Source: Sanderia malayensis (lineage: Eukaryota; Cnidaria; Scyphozoa; Semaeostomeae; Pelagiidae). From it: DNA of 64,000 bases. Below, in pieces: positions 12,101 to 25,259 of the stretch. How positions within the stretch are numbered: the stretch's first letter is position 1; each line of letters begins with the position of its first letter. Location: assembly GCA_013076295.1 (NCBI GenBank), contig RQOL01000024.1, positions 4,541,158 to 4,605,157 of the forward strand, in the 5' to 3' direction. Below the pieces are notes generated by a model. That model was not told the DNA's origin, made no database searches, and saw nothing but the letters and a program-made list of their open reading frames with translations. The position numbers and the translations under genes were made by a program.

Positions 12101-15100
12101 ATAACTTGCAAATGAAAGATCATGAAGTAGCTCACCAACATCATTAGGAAGCAGAGAAACAGCATGCTGCTCTTCGGCTTTACTTCTTGGAAAGTAAAGT
12201 GGCAAAAGACGCTTATAAATACTCTAAAACAAGGAATTCACAGGTTGATATCAAACTTTCAAAAAGAAATAGAGATAAAGTAACATTATTTTAGAAAAGT
12301 GGTAGTGATTGCCTATAAAGTTTTGACAAAACCATGTGTTCAATGGAAAATTAATATATGCTAAAATACATGATTTGCTAACTATTGATAACTTTGAAGC
12401 CGTAGAAGGTGGATTTTCCAGCGGGAACTCGACGACGAATTTAATAATCTCATAAATATACATTAAGATCCAGAGAAAGAATTCGTGCAATCGGCAAGCC
12501 AATATCCGAAAAACGAGCACCAAAAGAGGATTCCCCGAAGTGAGCAAACATCGGACAGATGACGATGAAATCAATTGGTTTTTCAAAAGCGTAGGATTCG
12601 TATCCGTATGGAATAAAAATAGTCATTTTCAAACCATCTGTATAATTCAAGCGCGTTGTTCTTAGAGGAAATTACGAAAATCATTGAAAAAGAAGAGCCC
12701 ACGCAGATTGAAAGCTGCTGGTTACATCCATTAATATTTAATAAGTGCCTAAATATATGAAATGAATGAACTTGATGTTACAACTAATTCAACAAGTGCA
12801 TATTCTTTCTTAAAGCTTTGTGTTTATAACCATTCATTTCTCATATGTGTGATAAATTCTACCGTGTGATAAATTCTACCTTGTGAATCCTATCGATATC
12901 CCTGATAAAGCCATCCACATTTGATTGATAGAGTTCAAATGTGAACAACCTTAACAAAGTTTTTACAGCCCAGTTTGGTAAACGTAATTTAAAAGATAAA
13001 TGAATACGAAAAAATGACTTTTGCTAAAGTTTCTCGAGTGCGTGACTAATCTCCATCATGAAATTACAACAGTGATGCATAACAATTTCAGCAACTGTGA
13101 CCGAAATTTACGGTTTCCTTCATTCATTTATCCTTTCATTCATTCGTCAGTCTATTCCCTGCCTACTGCATAATTTATGATATGCACAATTTCTTATTTG
13201 ACATTACGTATTAAGTAAATATCTCCATTACAGTTCTTAATATTGGCTTGGCATATTTATTGGAAGATCCTCACAAATATGGACGTATTTCTTGTTAATT
13301 TTAGTTCAAATATTTTCCTAATTGGAGACGCAGGAAATAAAATTTGCATGTAGTAATGATATACGGTAAACTCTGTATAAACGTGGTAAACAAAACTCCA
13401 TCTAGTTCGAACTATATTTTCTGTCTTTTCAAATGTTCCTTAGAAGCCAAAGCGTGAAATACAAACCTCCATAATTCGAACTGTTTGTAATTCTAACATA
13501 TCTATGAAGGAGGGTTGACTGTAGTATAGTATGTAAAATTAGCTACACTATGTGAGAATGATGATACCTCATCTATTGGCTCCACGACAAAAACAATCAC
13601 ATCAAAGTCACCAGGATTCTGCTCCATAAATCTCCTCACAGCTCCTAAAAAATTCAACAACTATCAGTATTGAAGCTAATCAACGAATATCTGTTTTTCT
13701 GCAACCAAGTCTTACTTCATAAAAATATTTTTATTCAAATGTTCAAACTTCTAATAGAAAAAATTGCTGTACACAAAAGCTCTCAGTTGAAAATTCGAGG
13801 TTCCAGTTTAAAGGGCATCTCTATCTCAAAAATGACGGTAATCACAAGTTCGGGTGACACTGCCATACTTTTAAAAAATTCTATCCGTTTCTCCAAACTA
13901 AACATCTTATGATATTATACAACAACAATTCAAATATAAAGCCCAGAATGTCCTGAGATAAAAAAAGCGGTTCTGCTGAAATTGTTCCCCACTTACATTT
14001 GGAATTAAGCCCCCGCTGATAAGTCACTACCCTTGCATATTTTTACAAAAAGTTTAACTGACTTGTTCTTTTCAGATTGGATGGTTCGACCTTCATAGCA
14101 AGTGTTGAAAACAAGATATTTATGACATGTTTAAAATAACGTTATCAGCACACTGCTACAAGACCCCTCGTGTAAGCCCCTCAAAATTAAATAAAAGAAT
14201 AGACAAGTCCTCCGGGGTGGACTAATTCGCGGACTCACACAATCTTAAACATATTAGTATGCAATGCGTATGCAGTAACTTTAGATGCTTGCTGAAGACT
14301 CGTTAGCATAAATTCTGATGATGATGTTTGCATGTACTTCAGCAATAATCGATTGAAACTCTTAACTCGTTATTTGTTACTCGTTAATTAGCTTAACTCT
14401 TAACTCATTATTAAGCTAATTAGAAACTTACAATATCGGCATAGCCACGTGAAAATAATTAGGTATTAGTTATTTTAATTTTTCCTCCGAATATGACAAT
14501 GTGTCGGTTCTGCTAACATTGCTGACAATGTTTACATTGCTTAGAAAAACGTGGAGAATTAAAACGCAAAATGAGCTTACTCAATGCAATGTGTGCTCCT
14601 TCTTCGGGTGGGTAGCCTCGTCTTGTTGTGTGAATAACGGACATGCCAATCGACTTCAAGTGATGCTCTCTGAAATAATATATAAAACCCAATCACCTGA
14701 ATGACTCTGTAATGTTTGAAACACTTCATTCCTTTCCTTAGATAAATGTTGGCCTTTGTAAACCAAGTCGTTCAAAGGATAGTATAAGTAATTAGAAAGG
14801 TTCAATTCTTTACTCGTGATCCTGTCTGCCAAAAGTTCATTAAATTGGAAGAAATTTCTATAGTGTTTCGTACACTAACTGGATTATCAACAAGAGGTGG
14901 TGAGAAAAAAACAAAAAAGATTAAACTATCAAACCTTGAGTGACTGAGGACACTTCTATAGCACATAAATAGAGCACTTTCTGCAGCTGTTTTGTACTTC
15001 ACATTGTATCTCGGTCCAACTGTGTGGGCAACGTATCTAAAAGAAAAAAAGAAAATATGAAACTTTTGCATATTTGGTCTTAACCTCTACATCATATATT

Positions 15101-18100
15101 CCAAGAAGCTTAGTTATCAGAAACAAACACTGGTGTTCTCCTACAATGACTTGAAAGTGTTTATAATTTTATATGGTAAGACTAAATAAAAACAAAATAA
15201 CTTGCTTTATTTTTCAAAAGTACTTGAAGGGTTAATCAATTGTGAGCAAAAGTTGACCAAAAAGCAATAATTATGTAGACAAGGACTGTTTCGATACACG
15301 ATTTTTGTAAGAAAGTGGTTTATAAGAATGTAGTACTCGATTCATCAAACAGTTAAGAAAGTTCAGTACTGGATTTTGTAAATTTAAGAAGATTTTTTTA
15401 CTAAAATTGTCTCCAAAGTGGAGGATTCTCCTTAGTTTTATAATTGCTTTGAAAATCGGAAACATAGCGAAACATAATAAATACTAAAGCTTTTCGTCTG
15501 ACACTCATCAGAGTAGTACGTCAGAAAGAGAACGAAAATGAAAACCTAACGAACAATTATACCCAGAAGAGGATCAAAATTGGCCAATCAGAAAAGAGGT
15601 GAATGATTGGTATAGCACAAAACAACCAATCACCACCGGTGATCGAACAATAGATTAACAGATGATTTCGAAATACGGGTAGTGATAAATCCAGGGGCAA
15701 CACGATTAGCCAAACATAATTGATAAAATAAAATAGTAAACTTAATTGATCTATTTCATTTCCTTTTATCTTTATCTTTATTTTATTTCATTTTATCAAT
15801 TATGTTTGGCTAATCGTGTTGCCCCTGGGTTTATCACTACCCGTATTTCGAAACCATCTATTAATCTATTGTTCGATCACCGGTGGTGATTGGTTGTTTT
15901 TGCGCTATACCAATCATTCACCTCTTTTCTGATTGGCCAATTTCGATCCTCTTCTGGGTATAATTGTTCGTTAGGTTTTCATTTTCGTTCTCTTTCTGGC
16001 GTACTACTCTGATGAGTGTCAGACGAAAAGCTTTAGTATTTATTATGTTTCGCTATGTTTCCGATTTTCAAAGCAATTTTGAAGTTCTGTACCGATCAAA
16101 GACTGTTCTACTATTTTCGGCAACGGTACACCAAAGATGAGATTGTAGATCTCAACAATGCTGTGTGGTGTTATCTGATGAATATCTGATGAAAAAATCT
16201 TCCTGTGTAATAGAGTTGCAAGGAAGAAATACATTCAGCCTTGTCTGGCGTATAGATATACACTTATGTACTTATATACATTCTTATAGATTTATATTAG
16301 CACTTACAGTATTAAACAACTGTGTGTAATACCCACTATTGGGACTTTTACAGTATTTAAGAGATAGATAGTTAACTTCAAGTTCATGTAGTTTCAATTA
16401 GATCAATAATAGCAGTTACTTGCATGGTTTGATTTCTTCAGAAATTTGAATGAGAAAAAATGTAGATCAGAAAATATGGTGGAATTATTACCTTGCTGGT
16501 AACTCGTATCCTTTTGTAACTTTAGCTTCACCAGTTCTGCAGCCTAAAACAATATGGATATTATCACAAGAAAATTGAAATCGGTAGTTAAATTTCCCAG
16601 TTTATTCTTTGCAAAGGTACCCATAAATTCATATCTTATCAAACAATAAGTAACCGTTTTTGCTCCTAAAAATTACAGCTACGTATTTCAACATTTTCAT
16701 TTTTCAATTTTAATGTTCATGCAAAGAAATTTAGCATTAGTATAATTTTTGAGTTTTGACAAAAATGCAATCACATAAAAAAGGGAATCAAATAAGTGAT
16801 GAAAACTTCAAAATGTTTTTTGCATCAAAACATAACAGAATCAAGGAGACCATTATAATACCTAACCATAAAGATAAATATAAATGAGAAAAAAATAAGT
16901 TGTACACCCATGTCCAACTTAAATCACATTCATCATAACCATCATCCATTACCATATTGCATAAAAAAGTATATGAAAATAAGGTAAAATAAAGGAAAAT
17001 CTGATATGATACTCACTGGTAAGATTATTTCTGCATTCCTCTCTAAGCAAAGCACCAGCTCTTTTATGAATTCGTTCACTCAATGGATTCTTGTCATTCA
17101 GAGATTCATTGGTTGGATTTACTATTATGTCTGCTATTAGCTTTGTTATGTCTCCTTCCCTGAAAAATAGAGGAAATACTATTACACCAAAGACAAAGAG
17201 ATCCATTGAACAAAAAAATAAAAATTGTGTTATTTTGCAATGGAAGAATCACAAAGAATGATGATGATGTCATTTGGATAGCATTTGTTTTATCAACATA
17301 TTCAAGACCACTATCATCCAGCTTAAATCAGTCATAAACTTCAACTAAAATCTTTGTTTTACACACCTTATTTCTATGCATTACAAAAATGGTAATTACA
17401 CCATGGTAAAATATTATGATAACTCTTCACCAAACACCAAACAAACACTTCAAAAAGACAGTATTCAATTGAATTATATTGCCAACTACTTTCCTTTGAT
17501 ATTTCCAAAGATATCACAAAAGCAACTCCAATTCGGTCTTAACTGACATCATTAATCAATTTTAAAAACGCTGTTTTGCAGACATTGGAAAGTAGTAAAC
17601 CTTACACAATTAAACTAACTCAAGAAAACAATGCCTAGATTATTACCAAGATACTCAAAATACCAGAATAAGCCCTCATCTCCAAAAAACCTTTCCTTAA
17701 ATAAGCTTAGAAGTTCATCTCCAGCAAATAAACCTGGTGGGCAGCCAAAATGCTTCATTATGAACAATGCATTAATAAACCAGCAATTGATCTTGACATA
17801 TAATGGGCCGCTTCGAGAGACATTTTAATGGTGGAGAGCTATAAATGAAGGGCTGCCAAACTTTCAATGTGATAGTGGCAGGCACCTAGTTAAAAACAGT
17901 GTTGCAAAATATTAAAAACCAGCATACAGACATTTTTTAATAAGCAAGTGCTCTACAAGCAAGTCAGTACTCGGATAGGCAAAAACTTAAGGAATTCCCA
18001 GTACTGGATGGGAGACTTCTAAGGAACTTGAAAAAGTTAAATATTGTGGGCTTAACAGGAAATGTGTTAACACAGACAACTTCTTATTAGTGGAAAGAAT

Positions 18101-19197
18101 CTGTATCTGTACGAGACTAGTCTATATCCTGTCATTAATAAACAATTATCAAATCAGTTTCAGTAACCATAAAAAGCTAAAAAGTTCAGTACAAGGAAAA
18201 AGTTAAGGAATTGCTAAGGAATTTTGAGTACTCAAATTTGGCCGTCAGTTTAGGAAGTTTCAGTTGAGCCTTAGATGAACTTGCTTATAAAAAAATGTGT
18301 GATGGATTTTCAGAAACCTTGGACCTTCAGGAAAAAAGCAAAGAAGATCAAAAGAGTTAACATTTGGCAAAGGAAATTCATGCTGCTTCGTTCTTGGCAG
18401 GAGGGAAAAGTTGTTTTGCAGCACAATACGAAATTACTGACCTGTCCATCTTCCTTATAATAAAGAATTGGCACATAAAAATGTTACCTATGTATATTTG
18501 AAAAAACTCAGACAAAATTACACAGTATTTCAATTCATTTCTTGGTATTATGTTGCGTACGAGTTCATTGTTTTGTATTTCAAAGGTTTATTGTCACAGG
18601 ACAAGTACCAGGGTTCAAGATGACATGTGCGTATGGGGTCAAGCAGGCAGGACCATGTCAACTGAAAACTACGAACGTCCTTTATCGAATGAGAAAATAC
18701 CTAATGAAGTTAAGAATCTTCAAAATTCAGTATACTTTGGTCATGGAGCGTCTTCTCACTACCATCTTTTAAATATCAATAGGGCCAAAACTAATGCCAC
18801 AGAATTAAAAGAGCTTGCTCGACCAAATAGTTCAAGAGGGATATTATTGGCTTTCCCTGTGAAAACTGAAGATTCCAATTAGGCCATGGGCGATATCTTC
18901 CTAATAGTCGATGATAAAATGCACGACTTGTAAGATATTGGTTGCAAAAGTAGAAACGATGGGAACGAGATTAAGATTGGGGAAAAACAAATTTGCAGAG
19001 AAATTCGGAGCAATTTTGATAAACAAATATTACCATAAGGCGATTTTCGAGTTGATATCGTCTTCGACAGGAAATTTTGATTCTCGCTGTTCCAGGTAAT
19101 CAGGATAGTATGGAACGTCTGTAGTTGACCATCTTTTCAGTGAAACAGCATCAACTATTCCCGTTAATGTACTCAACGGATCTTCAAATCCATCCAT
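9164..19197 (-). CDS. GDAP2: GDAP2: macro domain plus CRAL-TRIO protein, with one in-frame stop
   Basis: Exons in order: 19197-19034, 17159-17017, 16543-16492, 15036-14935, 14669-14581, 13644-13568, 12223-12136, 11842-11774, 11474-11309, 10944-10868, 10513-10437, 9935-9796, 9362-9164. All phases agree, giving 481 codons to the last recognised splice site (human about 497). The macro domain runs from INSKIALW through ADIIVNPTNESLNDKNPLSE and VAHTVGPRY to PLYFPRS. The linker has RQIRIDEKP, and the CRAL-TRIO half contains RSRTEDLSD, GRPVVVFVGKNLP, HFINVMDPIA and TWFFTLFS...PPFVLEYD. GDAP2 combines an ADP-ribose-type macro fold with a lipid-binding Sec14 fold and is linked to stress responses and neuronal maintenance. 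TGA at 9863-9861 interrupts the exon 9935-9796 in frame, with conserved coding on both sides. The last short exon was not found; reading through donor 9163 would stop at about 9140. One donor is the unusual GTTTGA (after 14935). Confidence 0.9.
15442..16078. repeat. Foldback element, two ~295 bp arms, in a GDAP2 intron
   Basis: The left arm 15442-15736 and right arm 15782-16078 are near-perfect inverted copies separated by about 45 bp of T-rich sequence. Each arm contains the same CTGATGAG...GAAA string (plus strand 16009-16028; mirrored at about 15492-15511), which resembles a hammerhead ribozyme core with a very short stem II. Palindromic pairs of terminal repeats with hammerhead motifs are known for Penelope-like retroelements. 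No reverse transcriptase or GIY-YIG coding was seen here, so the family is unproven. Confidence 0.75.
17962..18030 (+). repeat. 5S rRNA-like fragment (pseudogene or 5S-derived SINE)
   Basis: The stretch at 17998-18018 reads AGTACTGGATGGGAGAC, nearly the conserved 3' internal region of metazoan 5S rRNA (AGTACTTGGATGGGAGAC). An echo, AGTACTCGGATAGG, lies about 35 bp upstream. The 5S 5' half and box A are not recognisable. It is therefore a decayed pseudogene or a SINE3-type fragment rather than a working gene. It lies in GDAP2 intron 1. Confidence 0.45.
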
Positions 19198-19799
19198 CTT
19201 TAAAGAAGGCAACAAAAACAAAAAGTGGAATTATCTTTAGTCAAAAATATCCACACTTAATTTTACCCACCCAAACCCAATGGGCTCACCTCAAATCATC
19301 CAATCTAAAATCTTATTGAATTGAATTGCAAATTGAAGGTGCATTCTGGAAGGAGCATTATGCATTCACCATCTGATTCCATACACAATGGGTGGCTGGC
19401 TGCCGATAAGATCAAGTAGGGGTATTTATTCATTTCCATGTATTTACTCGTAAATTACTCGGTTCATCGTCTATCCAATCACACGTAGCGACTACAAAAT
19501 AGAGGCTTTACTCATTTCAACCAGCATTTGCCTCGATAGAAATAAAAAGTACCCCAAAAATGCAAATAAAATACTTAAATTATAAAAGCAAAACCTCTGA
19601 GGGAAATATGAAAATATTCTTGACAATGAATTATTATATCATCAAAAAATGCTTACAAGAACGCAATATATAAAAGCCAGTGATATGCTATACATAAAAA
19701 CCAAAAACAATAACCGTTATGTGGTCTACGTAAAAAGAAGATGGGAGTATATTTTACTTCCAGTCAGTAGGTAAAATGAGATTTGTTATTTGTTTTAGG

Positions 19800-22700
19800 T
19801 CAGAGATGCTTTTTGCTACTTTTCTGTTTCCCTGTAATATGCTTTTTTACACTCCTCTGTTTAATATCAGCATGACATTTCAATTTATGATTTTCTAGTC
19901 TCTGGTGAATTTTGTATTGTCGAAAACAGGCATTACATTGAAATAGCTCTTTGCTGTTTTTAACCTTGTTTGCAGCTCCACCTGTCTTATGAAAATTCTT
20001 GTTATGATGCATAAGGCTTTTGACTGAACTGAATAGCTGTCCACAAATGGTGCACTTGGCAGCAACTTTGTTGTGTTCAACTTTCAGATGTTGACGCAGA
20101 ACGTTTGCTGACTTGTAACTTGTTTTACAAATACGGCATATCATGTCTTGCTTTTGTGATCTTCTCGAAGGTTTGGTCAGGTCTTTGTGCTTTTCTACAT
20201 GACGTTCTAAATTAGCTTTTCGCTTAAAACTTTTCCCACAAACAGAGCATTCGTAACCATCTAATTTCGAAATATCTTTGGTTTCTGTTTTCTTTTTGGA
20301 TTTTATCACATTGTATCCACAAACTTGTATATTTTTTTTAATTGATGCCTCAAGATTCACATTTTTATCCATCGCAAACTTTGATAAAGTGCCTTTTGAT
20401 TTATGTCCAGTTGCTATTGTTTCATGTAACCGTAACATTTTCGTAGTGGTAACACTTCCATTTGTATTAAGTTTAGCATCGCTTCTAGAATGATCAGTTA
20501 ATCCATTGTTCAATGTTCTTTTGCACGACCGACCTTCTATTTCTTTTTTATCGTTGTCAGAACTTGCTTCAGGCATTGCCTTCTTTGTTTTTCGAGGCAT
20601 TTGAGAACAGTGAATTTTCTTCTCACTTGCAACTGCCGCACGTCTTCTTACATAAATCAAAGACAATAACTTTTCATTTGATGACAGGTCTGTATCTTTT
20701 GCAGTAGTAGTGTTATCAATTTTTCTAGATGATTCTTTCGTAGCAGTATAATCTTCTATCGTGTTGAAACCGCTCTCCTCCAGTAAAACACTCGGACTAC
20801 AACAGATCTCGTCTGACAAATCATCTGGTTCCATTTTAATCTTATTATTTAGAGTTATCATTGAAGACTTTGTGCGTTCTAATTGATTTATTGACGCCAA
20901 AGAGTCGCATTTTCCTGAAACTGCATTTTCAAAGTTCAGACTCGCCTGATCGTAATAACTAAAGGATTCATCTGAAAATGGAACGTTTTCGGAGTCGACT
21001 CCACCTTCATCCGCGTTCAAAGAATAACATGACATGTGGCTATTGTGTTGACGATCCAAAAAATTGTCGAAATATTTCACAGCCAACGCACTAGGTGCAA
21101 TCAGACTAGCTTCTGTATTTACTAAGTTCAAATTTTCCACCCGAATTTGCTGTGTCACTTGTGGTAAATGGTCGCTCGAGCTATTTTCTCGATTTCTATC
21201 ATTCTCACCAGTCTTGCAAAAAGCCAATTCATCTACGCTGAGAACTTCCTCTTTATTTTGCGAAGACTTATCGCTGGTTAAAGGAACGTCTCCTGAGACC
21301 AAAGGTCTTCTGCGATGACTTTTATACATGAATTTGGGTGATTTAGAATAAACTCTTTCTGATCTTCCCTGGCATTCTAACGGTCTTATTTCATTATTAA
21401 CTCTATTTTGAACTGATCTTGTATTTGTGGAGCTGTCATCCTTTGCCGAAGTGTTATCTTCCGCTTTGGAAAAAATTTTAGTAAAATTAAAAACTCCCTG
21501 ATCTTGTTGATCGTCTGTGGAGTTCTCACTTTCTTTTGTTTTACCTTGCGATATTGCACTTACTGGAAATATTGATGTATCATCTGATGTTGATGTATTT
21601 ATTTTCAAGGCAGTATTATTCTCCGAAACATCATCGTTCAATGTTCTTGCCTTGTCGTCATCAGTGTTGATAAACAGTGCCTGCAAAATCTCCTTTGATT
21701 CTTGCTCTTCTAAAAAACAGTTTTCGTTTTGAGGTTGACTCGCAATGCAATCTGTAACATTTTCATCGTTAAAATCTAACGAATACTTCTTCTCAAGGGG
21801 CAAAGTATCATTGCATCTTCTTTTTTTGGTAACAGATGCCTCTGCATGTAAGATATCATTATTTTCTTCCAGTAAAGGTGTTTCCACTTGAAGGCCATTG
21901 ATACTTTCCTTCATAGAAGCATTAATTCCAATGGATACAGCAGTAGCCTCTTTCTGACGAATAAGGGCCCGTGCTTCTCTTGATGATACATGATGATGGT
22001 TAATCAGATGAGACAATACTTTGTTTTCATGTGTAAATATCTTCTTGCATTTATCACATTGCATAGACATATCACCAAGTTTAATATGTTTGTTAATCAC
22101 ATGATCGGCAAAGAAGGAATACGTATCGAACTCCAATTTGCATAAACTGCAGTATGAATCTTCATCATCTTCAATAACAGAATTCCCAGTATCAGAGGTA
22201 GATTTGGAATTGCTAATCTTTTGATGGGATAATAAATGCGCATTTAAAACATGCTCCTCGTGGAATCCTTGTGAACATACTTTGCATCGTAATAATCTGT
22301 CATTTGAGCCAGGATCATCTTTATGACGTAACAAGTGCTTTGTCAGCATTCGCATATTCAGAAATACATCATTACATCTGTGGCAATGATATCTTGTCAT
22401 ACTGTGAATTGGGAGATGCCTATTCAAAGAATCTTGATTTCTAAATCCCATTGCACAATGCTCGCACTTAAAAGGTTGAATTGGTTCAGTTTTCTTCTGC
22501 ACTGTTGAGCTTTGATTTTTAACCAAGTTCTTATCTTTGATAAAACTGTTGGCTTCAGATTGTCCTTTCTCCACATTACCACTGGTAGAGCTTTGCTTTT
22601 GGGGGCGGGAATCAAGTTCACATTTACTGTTTTCTTGTTTCATTTTGTCTTTCAGAGTGCCGGCAGTATTTTTCATATTCTTCTTCGCTGCAAAAATGCT

Positions 22701-25101
22701 TTTCCTCGCATTTTTCTTCAGCTTTTCACCAACTTTCAGAAGCGACTTATTGTATTTTATAGATTTTATGCCATTTACGCATGACTGCTTCTTACTTTCG
22801 CTGGGATTTTCAGCACAATCAGTTGTTGATTTACGTGGAAGTGTTGCAATTTCGGGCAACAATGCATTATCATCGTCATTTGAAAAAAATTCATCAGATA
22901 CAGAAGTAGGAGACGCAGTATTGGAGAACGTCACATCTCCATTCTTGTGCACGTTCTTCTTATGTCGATTAAATGACCCTTTGGCAGTAAAGAGCTTATT
23001 GCAAATGTTACAAATCAAAGTGCCTGGTTCTGCTTGTTGTACAACCACAAGTTTCTCAGGAAAAATTTGACCTAAGAAAAATTGTGCAACATAAAAACAT
23101 GCGGTCATCAATGATGGTTAAAGCATCTAAATATTTTTCGAATATATTTGCAAAGATGCAATGCTAAAAAGCTGCATCCATTCAATGGAGCAAGTAATTT
23201 TAGTTGATAATTTTAGATTAGGTCAATAGAAGAATTTTTTTGGTCTGTAATTATTTCCTCCAAACACTGGTCTCCTACGTTGATTCAAAATCCAACAAAA
23301 AACATAAACCTTGGCATACTTGCTTAATAAATTGTGCATAATAGCTAATAAACAACAGCAGAAAATACAATGACTCATACCTGATTGTGTGACATTACTA
23401 TTGTCATCATTTTGTTCATCACCATTGTACAAAAATGCATCTAATTGTGTTTTTCTTTCTTCTACAGCTATGTTATCATCAATATTATTCAGGCTTTGAG
23501 ACCCCCTAATGAGAAGTCCAGCCTCACTGTATTCTCTACATTCAGCCAAACTGCCAAAAAATATTGTTCAATCAATATTCATGAAAACAAATATAATAAC
23601 ATAAACAAAGACAATTGACAAATACCTCTTAAAAAATGAGTCAGAAAAAGTATGAAAACCAAATTATAACAAGAAAAAATAGACTTTCACCAAAACCAAA
23701 ACATGGAAAAAATACTCACTGGTTGGTATATAGTTTCATATTAACATCCAAATTTGTGAACCCGTCATTGTGCTTGGGAAAGTTGTTCACAACAATCACA
23801 CCATTCTGCTTAAAGTAACTAGCAGATGTTTGTGATGTCCTTTCTAACCCAGTTCTTACAATCAACCTAAAATTTGAGCCATGTATAAATCAGTCATTTT
23901 AATTCACTTGATAACTATTATTTTTACATTTTATCTAGATATTTTTCATCTAGATAAAAAGCAGCAGTCTATCCCTTGAAGTTAAAAAACATGTTTTAAT
24001 GCAACTGAAATTTAAAGCTTGTAGATTGTTGAAAGCATTCACTTATTGCCACGTTATTGCCAATAAAGACTGATTTCACATTTTACGTTATTTTATATCC
24101 TACTGTGAGAAATTCTTCAGGACTAATTAAAATAACAATTTTAGAAAATAATACCTGGTTGGACTAAAAAAGCTTTTACTTCTCACATTGCCATGATATT
24201 TATCCATAGTATTATTGTAGAGTCTGAAATAAAAATCTTTTAAAATTAAACTGTCAGACTTTGGTAGCTGGGGGTTACAAAGAAAGAAAAAGAAAGTCTA
24301 GATTCATTTCATGAGCAACAACTACAAAGTGTACTCAATGTTAAATACCCTGCACACATTATTAATGCACAAGTGTATAAACAAACATGCAAAGATATGC
24401 TGTCTTTGGAAATATTGTAAAATAAATGGAAACTATTTGGACATATTTTATGATCACATCCAGAAACACAAGCACAGAAGACAATGAACTATTATTTTCA
24501 GAAATTATCTTCAAAGAAATTTTGTGGAAGGCCAGCTATAACATGGCCAAATTCATTATGCAAGAACATATTTATGGTAAAGAAAGACAAAAAATTCAAA
24601 CATAAATACAGCATACATTGGCTCAAATCAATCAACAATCTGGAAAGTTCAAAACCACTAGCATGAGAAAGACAAAGCTGGATGGCATTAGTGAACAATA
24701 TTTATGTTGCTGCTAAAGCAGAAAAGAATTTGTCACTCTTCAAAGTAGATCACACTTTAAGGATTTCCAGAGCTACAATGGGTAATCCTTTGGGGGTATC
24801 ATAGCATACTTTCCATGATAAAAACATTATCTGTAAGATCACAAATCACTCTTATATGTTCTTCATTACATGCCCATGCCTAGTACAGTATAAACCTTTC
24901 ACATACTTTGTTCAGAAAGTGGTAAGAAACTTTTAGCACCAAAAGTAGGAAGTATCTAAGAAGTTTGAAGGCTGGGCTGAAGAAAACTTTCTTATAAAAA
25001 CGTTTTGACAGAAAATACCCTCCAAACTTTTGTTAACACACACATCACAACTTACCTGTGCATTAGATTATGCAATAATAATGTGGGTAATCTGATGATA
25101 T
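19800..25101 (-). CDS. C2H2 zinc-finger protein with ten fingers (5' end incomplete)
   Basis: Exons 25101-25056, 24223-24155, 23866-23720, 23550-23381 and 23071-19800 have matching phases and yield about 1,233 residues. The large last exon begins after the TTTTTCTTAG acceptor, so the apparent ATG at 23111 is intronic. It carries six N-terminal C2H2 fingers, starting with CNIC...H, then CEHC, CHRC, CKVC, CSLC and CDKC. A linker of over 550 residues follows, Ser/Asn/acidic rich and probably disordered. Four C-terminal fingers end the protein: CSVC, CRIC, CTIC, CNAC. Linkers between fingers are irregular, not the TGEKP type, so contiguous DNA reading by all fingers is unlikely. A nuclear regulator is inferred; I cannot name the orthologue. 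No KRAB, SCAN, BTB or ZAD domain is visible. The N-terminal exons encode LYNNTMDKYHG through SYFKQNGVIVVNNFPK, which I do not recognise. A possible AATAAA lies at 19430-19425. Upstream coding-like sequence at about 25240-25064 is in a clashing frame. Confidence 0.85.
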
Positions 25102-25259
25102 CTGTGAAAGCACTTCATCAAGACCTGTTCTGAAATGAATATAATCACATTTAAAAACCCTCTGCATAAGACAAGCAGCGTATTTGGGACACTCATTACT
25201 CGCGACCACGAGGTCAGAGTTTTTACCCCAGTTGGGGCCTAACTGTATTTCCAACCAAG

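Noticed and set aside
13364..13531. Possible MITE with GTTCGAAC/TAATTCGAAC interior and a GTTGACTGTAG end
   Set aside because: The right end resembles pogo-type termini, but the left end does not match it well enough to call inverted repeats.
18550..18882. Plus-strand frame ending in ...LLAFPVKTEDSN inside GDAP2 intron 1
   Set aside because: Composition is somewhat protein-like from the ATG at 18655, but there is no recognised family, partner exon or promoter. It was left out for lack of support.
22537..23070. 177-residue plus-strand frame
   Set aside because: Antisense shadow of the zinc-finger gene's long disordered linker.
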